Assembly (NCBI GenBank): GCA_964342695.1
Contig: CAYFFV010000016.1
Span: 1 to 48,540 of the forward strand
DNA from: CAYFFV01 sp964342695
Lineage (GTDB): Bacteria; Acidobacteriota; Vicinamibacteria; Vicinamibacterales; UBA8438
Length of the DNA stretch: 48,540 bases
Direction: 5' to 3'
Part shown: positions 42,928 to 48,540 of the stretch, in pieces
Layout of the letters: each line of letters opens with the position of its first letter
How positions within the stretch are numbered: position 1 is the stretch's first letter
Translations under genes and position numbers: made by a program
The notes under the pieces: generated by a model
Databases searched by the model: none
The model's input: the letters and a program-made list of their open reading frames with translations, nothing else
What the model was told of the DNA's origin: nothing

Positions 42928-45504
42928 ATGGCAACATTAGAAAACGAGGTGCAATCTCGATCGACTGTCGACCCTAGCGTTCTCCAAGAACGACTTAAGA
43001 ATGCACGAGAAGATTTAAGCGCCAAAACGATATCCTCCCAGACTGCACGAGTTGGACTGGCGCGCTATTCTCAACACGTCGACAAATTAATTAAACAGTT
43101 GCACGAAATGTCGACTCCTCTAATCGATTCTCCTGTGACATTAGTGGCTCTTGGTGGATACGGACGCCAACAATTATGTTTACATTCTGATATTGATCTG
43201 CTCATTCTGTTTGGTCATTCGGTAAGTGCAAAAGAAGAAAAATTTCTGAAATCACTTCTACATCCTCTATGGGATCTGCGCCTTGAAGTTGGCCATCACG
43301 TTCGAGACCTTTCAGACCTTCGAAAAGCAAACCCAGACAATCCTGAATTTTTGGTTTCATTATGTGACGCTAGATACTTAGCCGGTGACAGGTCTCTTTT
43401 TAAGCAACTGACTGGCTTGTGCCTAGGCTCACGTGCGACATGGCGCATCCCTATACTAGAATCCTTACAGCGACTTCTAGAGCGCCGCTACAGCCAGTTC
43501 AATGAAACACTCTATCACCTTGAACCTGACATCAAGAGTTCACCTGGTTCACTGCGAGATATATCTGCGATTAGAACAATAAATCTATTAACAGGTTCCC
43601 CAAGTCTTTCCAACATTGAATTGGAACGCGTAGATGAGGCCGAAGATTTTTTTCTGCGAATTCGATCCATCCTGCATTTAGAGCGGCAACGAAATCTCAA
43701 TGTTCTAACCCATGAACTACAGGACACTGTGGCTCGTGCGTTTGGTTACCCCGGAGAAAAACTAGCTCGGCAAGTAGAAACGTTGATGAGTACATATTTT
43801 CATCATGCACGCATCATCAACCGCGCGTTGAAGGCTTCGCAAAAAATTTTAAATCCTGAACCTTCCACACCGGTACACCGAATATCCGAAGGACTTGAAC
43901 GTTGTGGAAACCAGATATTTTTTGTTGATGTCACAAGAGCATCACTCCGGCCCCGCACTTGGCTAGCCCCCTTCAAGGCTGCGCTTGAGTATGACTGCAG
44001 CGTGTCTGATCAAGTGCTGACATGTATTGAAAGGCACGGCGAGCGATATACCCCAGAACGCTTCTTTCCTACTCAGGATCAACGAGACCAGCTATTACAA
44101 ATATTTACTCCCAAACAGGGGCTTTACTCACGTTTATCGGAAATGCACGATAGCGGCTTACTCAGACGACTCTTTCCAGAATTTCAGAAAGCGTACTGTC
44201 TCGTTGTCAGAGATTTTTATCACAAATATACCGTTGACGAACATACTCTTCAAACCATTCGTAACCTTGAATCACTTTGCAACCCTACTACGCACAGTCG
44301 GAAACGTTTCGGGGAATTACTCACCGAACTACAAGCACCGTCCCTTTTAGTCCTTGCCTTACTGTTCCATGACGTTGGAAAAGGCACCAAGAAAGATCAC
44401 TCAGAAGAAGGCGCCAAACTTGCTCGTCGTGCTTTAAAGCGAGTCAAGCTGCCAGAAGAAGACATCCTTACGGTAGAATTTCTCATTCGAAACCATTTAC
44501 AGATGTCAAAGGCTGCTTTTCGACGTGATGCTGAAGATCCCAGCGTAGTAAAACAATTTTCAAAACTTTTCGGAACCGAGGAGCATCTAAAATTATTATG
44601 CCTTTTGACCCTCGTAGATGTAGAAGCGGTTGGCCCTGATGTTATGACCACATGGAAGGAAGAGCTTCTCTGGCAGTTGTATGTCGACACATATAACAGA
44701 CTAACCCTTGGATACGGTGACGAGATTATCAATCCCGCTAAAACGAGTCTGGCAGAATTGCAAACACAAAAACCCAGTAATGTTGACCAGCAAGGCCTAG
44801 ATCGGTTTCTAGACGGATTGCCTCAAAGATACCTGCGGTTGGTGAACAACTCAACTATTTATACACATTTTCAAATGGCTCAAAATCTTAATTCTGACGA
44901 TGTTCACTGCTCTCTCGAACAACAAGGAACGACTTGGGAATTAACTGTGGTATCGATCGACCAACCAAAACTATACTCAAAGATCTGTGGCGTTCTCTCT
45001 TATTTCGGCATGGATATTCTTCGGGGACAGGCGATGTCTAATCACCAGGGTGTAGCACTTGATATTTTCCAATTTACTGATCATGAAAGTTTTCTGAAAC
45101 TAAATGTGTCTGCAAAAGACGAGTTAGTTCATCGACTCAAAGAAGTCGTTGCAGGGCGAGAAAATATTGACAAGATTTTAAGACCAAGAGAAGCTGGCTT
45201 ATCTCACAAAAAGCCTCTCCGCGTGAAATCCGTTGTTCATGTAGACAATCAATATTCTGAACAGTTCAGTATCCTTGAAATGGTTGCAGCTAATTCGTGG
45301 GGGCTCCTGTACCGCATCAGCCGCTTGATATCCCACCAAGGTTGTGACATAGACTTGGTCCTTGCTTCAACTGAAGGAACTCGGGCTATTGATGTATTTC
45401 ACCTGACTAAGAATGGAGCAAAACTAACAAACGAAGAAAGCGAATCTTTGTCAACGAATATTGAGATGATGCTTCAAGATTCAAGTAACAATAATCTTCA
45501 CTGA
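42928..45504 (+). CDS. glnD: Bifunctional uridylyltransferase/uridylyl-removing enzyme
   Basis: An 858-residue protein in the GlnD order. The nucleotidyltransferase domain has GGYGRQQLCLHSDIDLLILF (about residues 73-92), and the GlnD-specific middle domain follows. The HD domain has HTLQTIRNL and LLFHDVGKGTKKDHSEEG (about 435-500). Two C-terminal ACT domains (about 675-750 and 780-858) sense glutamine. It adds UMP to P-II Tyr51 when glutamine is low and removes it when high. Start ATG 42928. Confidence 0.95.
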   Translation: MATLENEVQSRSTVDPSVLQERLKNAREDLSAKTISSQTARVGLARYSQHVDKLIKQLHEMSTPLIDSPVTLVALGGYGRQQLCLHSDIDLLILFGHSVSAKEEKFLKSLLHPLWDLRLEVGHHVRDLSDLRKANPDNPEFLVSLCDARYLAGDRSLFKQLTGLCLGSRATWRIPILESLQRLLERRYSQFNETLYHLEPDIKSSPGSLRDISAIRTINLLTGSPSLSNIELERVDEAEDFFLRIRSILHLERQRNLNVLTHELQDTVARAFGYPGEKLARQVETLMSTYFHHARIINRALKASQKILNPEPSTPVHRISEGLERCGNQIFFVDVTRASLRPRTWLAPFKAALEYDCSVSDQVLTCIERHGERYTPERFFPTQDQRDQLLQIFTPKQGLYSRLSEMHDSGLLRRLFPEFQKAYCLVVRDFYHKYTVDEHTLQTIRNLESLCNPTTHSRKRFGELLTELQAPSLLVLALLFHDVGKGTKKDHSEEGAKLARRALKRVKLPEEDILTVEFLIRNHLQMSKAAFRRDAEDPSVVKQFSKLFGTEEHLKLLCLLTLVDVEAVGPDVMTTWKEELLWQLYVDTYNRLTLGYGDEIINPAKTSLAELQTQKPSNVDQQGLDRFLDGLPQRYLRLVNNSTIYTHFQMAQNLNSDDVHCSLEQQGTTWELTVVSIDQPKLYSKICGVLSYFGMDILRGQAMSNHQGVALDIFQFTDHESFLKLNVSAKDELVHRLKEVVAGRENIDKILRPREAGLSHKKPLRVKSVVHVDNQYSEQFSILEMVAANSWGLLYRISRLISHQGCDIDLVLASTEGTRAIDVFHLTKNGAKLTNEESESLSTNIEMMLQDSSNNNLH

Positions 45505-45556
45505 AATTATGATTAAAGTTAAGATCGATGACGCTATAGAAAGGAGCTCATAAGAG

Positions 45557-46660
45557 ATGGAAACGAAGTTAGAGTACATTTGGTTGGATGGCTACAAACC
45601 AACACAGAGTCTTCGCTCAAAAACACGGATTGCGAAAAATTTTGGCGGGACATTAGCAGAATGCCCAATGTGGTCTTTTGATGGAAGTTCAACAGAGCAA
45701 GCTGCCGGTAACGATTCTGATTGCCTCCTAAAACCTGTGGCTCTTTTTCCAGATCCCTGTCGGAAAAACAGTTACCTCGTCATGACCGAAGTCTTAAATG
45801 CAGATGGGACACCCCACGAGTCAAATGGTCGCGCAACGATTGATGACGATGATGATGATTTCTGGTTTGGTTTTGAACAGGAATATTTTTTATGGGATGT
45901 GAACACTAACCTACCGCCAGGATTTCCTGCTGGTGGATATCCAGGGGCTCAAGGGCCTTATTACTGCTCGGTGGGCGCTAAGAATGCCTTCGGAAGAGCT
46001 TGTGTCGAAGACCATCTCGACGCTTGTCTAGATGCGGGAATCAACGTCGAGGGTATTAACGCTGAAGTCGCATCTGGGCAGTGGGAGTTTCAAGTATTCG
46101 CGAGGGGTGCCAAACGTGCGGGCGATGAAACTTGGGTTGCACGATATATCCTTGAGCGCTGCGGAGAAGACTACGGTTACGGAATCAATTGGCATCCTAA
46201 ACCACTAGGCGCAACTGACTGGAATGGTTCTGGTATGCATGCGAATTTCTCAAATGGAAAAATGCGGACCTCTGGAAATAAAGATACGTTTACAAAAATA
46301 TGTGACGCCTTCGGAAAACAGATTCCGAGACATATCAACGTTTACGGAGCGGACAACGACCAGAGATTAACTGGTGCGCATGAAACCGAGGCTCTCGACA
46401 AATTTAGTTACGGTATATCAGATCGTGGAGCCTCGATTCGTATACCTGTTGGCACTATTGACGATGGATGGAAAGGTCGTCTTGAAGACAGACGGCCCGC
46501 CTCAAACGCTGACCCTTACAAAGTAGCTTCGGTAATCATAAAAACAGTCAAAGAGTCCGGGCAGACCAAAAGAAACGCAAAGAAGAAAGCTACTAAAAAG
46601 AAAACAGCGAAAAAGAAAACAGCGAAAAAGAAAACAGCGAAAAAGAAAGCTAGAAGATAG
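45557..46660 (+). CDS. glnII: Type II (GSII) glutamine synthetase with lysine-rich tail
   Basis: A 367-residue GSII. The beta-Grasp part has WLDGYKPTQSLRSKT and SFDGSSTEQAAGNDSDC. The catalytic part has FGFEQEYFL (metal-binding glutamates), INAEVASGQWEFQV, NGSGMHANFS and the DRGASIRIP motif. It makes glutamine from glutamate, ammonium and ATP. GSII enzymes lack the adenylylation loop of GSI. The last 30 or so residues are extra: repeats of Lys-Lys-Thr-Ala-Lys like a histone H1 or AlgP tail. GGAG lies upstream of the ATG, and a strong terminator follows the stop. Confidence 0.94.
   Translation: METKLEYIWLDGYKPTQSLRSKTRIAKNFGGTLAECPMWSFDGSSTEQAAGNDSDCLLKPVALFPDPCRKNSYLVMTEVLNADGTPHESNGRATIDDDDDDFWFGFEQEYFLWDVNTNLPPGFPAGGYPGAQGPYYCSVGAKNAFGRACVEDHLDACLDAGINVEGINAEVASGQWEFQVFARGAKRAGDETWVARYILERCGEDYGYGINWHPKPLGATDWNGSGMHANFSNGKMRTSGNKDTFTKICDAFGKQIPRHINVYGADNDQRLTGAHETEALDKFSYGISDRGASIRIPVGTIDDGWKGRLEDRRPASNADPYKVASVIIKTVKESGQTKRNAKKKATKKKTAKKKTAKKKTAKKKARR
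46595..46650 (+). repeat. 15-bp in-frame tandem repeat (GSII tail)
   Basis: The unit AAAAAGAAAACAGCG occurs three times exactly (46595-46609, 46610-46624, 46625-46639), plus a partial fourth. Being a multiple of three, it lengthens or shortens the lysine-rich tail of the glutamine synthetase by five residues per copy without shifting frame, and could vary by slippage. Confidence 0.9.
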
Positions 46661-46693
46661 TCAAATATCTGTAGTTGAGTACGATGTTTTCCC

Positions 46694-46725
46694 GACCCGT
46701 GACCTTCTGTCACGGGTCTTTTTTT
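46694..46725 (+). terminator. Rho-independent terminator after GSII
   Basis: GACCCGTGAC (46694-46703) and GTCACGGGTC (46709-46718) form a perfect 10-bp stem with a CTTCT loop, followed by seven T (46719-46725). It ends the nitrogen gene cluster on the plus strand. Confidence 0.95.
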
Positions 46726-46733
46726 GAAAATTA

Positions 46734-46754
46734 CAATCTAATGTTTTTAGATTG
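46734..46754 (-). terminator. Hairpin, possible minus-strand terminator
   Basis: CAATCTAA and TTAGATTG pair perfectly around TGTTT. On the minus strand it is followed by TAATTTTC, so it may end the aldo/keto reductase transcript that stops at 46797. The stem is AT-rich and weaker than the neighbouring GSII terminator. Confidence 0.45.
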
Positions 46755-46796
46755 ACCATAAATACCTAAGTCACGATACTGACTTTTACTAGTTCC

Positions 46797-47783
46797 TTAT
46801 CGATGGCCAGCAACAGAATGAGGAAGATACATTTCTTCAAGATAAGCACATTCTTCCGGCTCGAGATCAATCTCTATAGACGAAACCGCAGCTTCAAGAT
46901 GATCAAGTTTTGTCGTCCCAATAATTGGAGCCGTTATGCCGGGTCTCTTCAAGATCCAAGCTAGAGCAACTTGTGCTGGAGAACACCCACGCTTCTTCGC
47001 TAAACCGACAACGCGCTCCACTATGGAAAAATCTGATTCGTTAAAATATAGTTCCTGAGCGTAATCATCTGTCTGAGCGCGTAAGGTTTCCCCGAAATTA
47101 TTGGCGCCCCGCTCTCTATTTCCAGCAAGAAATCCTCTCGCTAAAGGACTCCATGGAATTAGTGCTATACCTTCGGAACGACACAATGGAATCATCTCTC
47201 GTTCTTCTTCCCGATACACCAAATTGTAGTGATTCTGCATGGCGACAAAACGTGCCCATCCGTTTCTATCGCTGGTGTAAAGCATTTTTGCAAATTGCCA
47301 CGCATGCATGCTCGATGCTCCAAGGTATCTGACTTTTCCCATACGAACCAAGTCATTCAAGGCATCCAACGTTTCCTCAATTGGTGTCTTTATGTCGAAA
47401 CGATGAATTTGATAAAGATCAATGTAATCCATTTGCAGCCTCATCAGAGACGCATCAATAGCATCAAAAATATGCTTTCTCGATAATCCAGAATCATTTG
47501 GTCCATCTCCCATCGGAAAATAGACTTTCGTTGCCACTACAACCTCATCACGCTTGACATAATCTTTGATCGCGCGCCCTAGGATTTCTTCACTAACTCC
47601 ACAAGAATACATATCTGCAGTATCAAAAAAATTAATACCAAGTTCCAAAGCACGAGCAATGAAAGGACGACTCTCCTCTTCATTTAACACCCAACTTCGC
47701 CACTTAGGAGATCCGAAGCTCATTACACCCAGACAAATCTTTGATACTTGAAGTCCACTTCGCCCAAGAGACACATACTTCAT
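46797..47783 (-). CDS. Aldo/keto reductase
   Basis: A 328-residue AKR of the voltage-channel-beta/YajO-like group. The catalytic tetrad is complete: D54 and Y59 in NFFDTADMYS, K86 in VVVATKVYF and H127 in DLYQIHRFD. SSMHAWQFAKML and the C-terminal APIIGTTKLDHLEAAV (NADPH-binding) fit. It reduces aldehydes or ketones with NADPH; the substrate is unknown. It is convergent with the GSII gene. Confidence 0.93.
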   Translation of the reverse strand: MKYVSLGRSGLQVSKICLGVMSFGSPKWRSWVLNEEESRPFIARALELGINFFDTADMYSCGVSEEILGRAIKDYVKRDEVVVATKVYFPMGDGPNDSGLSRKHIFDAIDASLMRLQMDYIDLYQIHRFDIKTPIEETLDALNDLVRMGKVRYLGASSMHAWQFAKMLYTSDRNGWARFVAMQNHYNLVYREEEREMIPLCRSEGIALIPWSPLARGFLAGNRERGANNFGETLRAQTDDYAQELYFNESDFSIVERVVGLAKKRGCSPAQVALAWILKRPGITAPIIGTTKLDHLEAAVSSIEIDLEPEECAYLEEMYLPHSVAGHR

Positions 47784-47848
47784 TATTTCTAACCATCCTT
47801 CACTAAAAAGGAAACAAATTCGTTACACAATAAATGTCATGCTGCCAA

Positions 47849-48540
47849 TCACGGTACAAGTAACAACTTTCCAATGTGTGTACTAGCTTCCATGACCCGA
47901 TGGGCACTCACCACTTTGTCAAATGAAAAAACCTCTTGCACTACTGGTTGTATTTGTCCACGCGATAAATAAGGCCAAATATTTTGCAAAAGATCTTTAG
48001 CAATTCTTGCCTTGTAATTAACTGAACGCGAGCGCAATGTAGAACCAGTAACAACGAGTCGCCTCGACATTACTTCCGCTAAATTAATTGTTGAAATCTC
48101 GCCTCCCATCAAACCAATCATTACGAGTCTGCCCTCCGACGCAAGACACTCAAGATTTTGCTGGAAATATTTGGCTCCAACCATGTCTAAAACAACATCA
48201 ACACCACGACCACCTGATGCCATTTTCACTTTCTCAACAAAGTCATCTCGCCCATAATTAATTGCTAAATCCGCTCCAAGACCACGACAAGCTGCACACT
48301 TTTCATCAGAACCTGCGGTCACAAACACCCGAGCTCCTTTAAGACTAGCCAAGATAATGGCAGCAGTTCCGACACCACTTGAACCACCATGCACCAGTAA
48401 AGTCTCACCCCTTTGAAGTCTTCCTCGGTCAAAAATATTCGTCCATACGGTAAAGTAAGCTTCCGGTAACGACGCCGCTTCGACTAAATCCACTTCTTCG
48501 GGAACAGGCAAGCATTGCACACCAGGTACAGAGCAGTACT
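47849..48540 (-). CDS. NAD(P)H:quinone oxidoreductase (MDR family), 5' part beyond window
   Basis: The frame is open to the right edge and the visible 230 codons lack the N-terminal part. The nucleotide-binding motif LLVHGGSSGVGTAAI and DVVLDMVGAKYF are typical of zinc-independent MDR quinone oxidoreductases (PIG3/QOR type). ASLPEAYFTVW and the final HIGKLLLVP fit this group. The codons before the first apparent in-frame start (GTG 48520) continue the family sequence (CSVPGVQCLPVPEEVD), so the true start lies outside. It probably reduces quinones or enones with NADPH. Confidence 0.9.
   Translation of the reverse strand, partial: YCSVPGVQCLPVPEEVDLVEAASLPEAYFTVWTNIFDRGRLQRGETLLVHGGSSGVGTAAIILASLKGARVFVTAGSDEKCAACRGLGADLAINYGRDDFVEKVKMASGGRGVDVVLDMVGAKYFQQNLECLASEGRLVMIGLMGGEISTINLAEVMSRRLVVTGSTLRSRSVNYKARIAKDLLQNIWPYLSRGQIQPVVQEVFSFDKVVSAHRVMEASTHIGKLLLVP

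Noticed and set aside
46595..46650. CRISPR or satellite array
   Set aside because: The units are 15 bp with no spacers and lie in frame inside the glutamine synthetase gene.

Overview
The window looks like chromosomal DNA from a free-living, aerobic-type Gram-negative bacterium. Outer-membrane porins, a lipoprotein, an FtsX-type exporter and a GlnD/P-II nitrogen system point to a diderm. The DNA is moderately AT-rich, genes are tightly packed, and TTG and GTG starts are frequent. A type II (GSII) glutamine synthetase, DUF4202, DUF4399, DUF6526 and MOSC proteins and two PF01663-like enzymes suggest an uncultured, perhaps marine lineage such as Acidobacteriota, but I cannot fix the phylum from sequence alone. 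I saw no insertion sequence, phage gene, CRISPR array, tRNA or rRNA.

Layout. 1-1.4 kb (minus): a truncated sodium:solute symporter coupled to its small DUF3311 partner. 1.5-1.9 kb (plus): a half-size DMT-like membrane protein. 2-11.3 kb (minus): a compact unidirectional cluster with a LuxE-like acyl-adenylating enzyme, a DUF4399 lipoprotein, an aldehyde dehydrogenase, an ABC ATPase, a large FtsX-type permease and oligopeptidase B. 11.4-14.6 kb: metabolic singletons (MOSC protein, pterin carbinolamine dehydratase, DUF6526 protein, SDR enzyme, BASS symporter).

14.7-30 kb is a sulfur island. On the minus strand are CysQ, bifunctional ATP sulfurylase/APS kinase and DUF4202, which make PAPS and dispose of PAP. 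Divergent from these runs a plus-strand operon of a sulfotransferase-like protein, two alkaline-phosphatase-superfamily membrane enzymes, a small RHH-like protein and an unknown membrane protein. Then comes the reductive branch: TauE-like transporter, [4Fe-4S] APS reductase, two siroheme-synthesis enzymes, sulfite reductase and an unknown protein. The reductive operon is preceded by what I consider the best discovery in the window. It is a 26-codon leader ORF (24041-24121) with three consecutive cysteine codons, apparently leaderless, followed by a strong intrinsic terminator whose U-tract touches the ATG of the first gene. This is the architecture of a cysteine-responsive attenuator.

30.1-46.7 kb is a nitrogen-assimilation island: a LysR regulator, gltB, gltD, a GAF-AAA+-Fis sigma-54 activator, a near-consensus sigma-54 promoter, P-II, an Amt transporter, two paralogous TorF-like porins, glnD and a GSII glutamine synthetase with a lysine-rich histone-H1-like tail encoded by 15-bp tandem repeats. 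It ends with a textbook terminator. 46.8-48.5 kb (minus): an aldo/keto reductase and a truncated quinone oxidoreductase.

The two islands are complementary. Sulfate is activated, then either transferred (sulfotransferase, CysQ) or reduced (CysH, Sir). Ammonium enters through Amt, is fixed by GSII and GOGAT, and is sensed by GlnD/P-II, with transcription of the P-II/amt unit probably by sigma-54 RNA polymerase.
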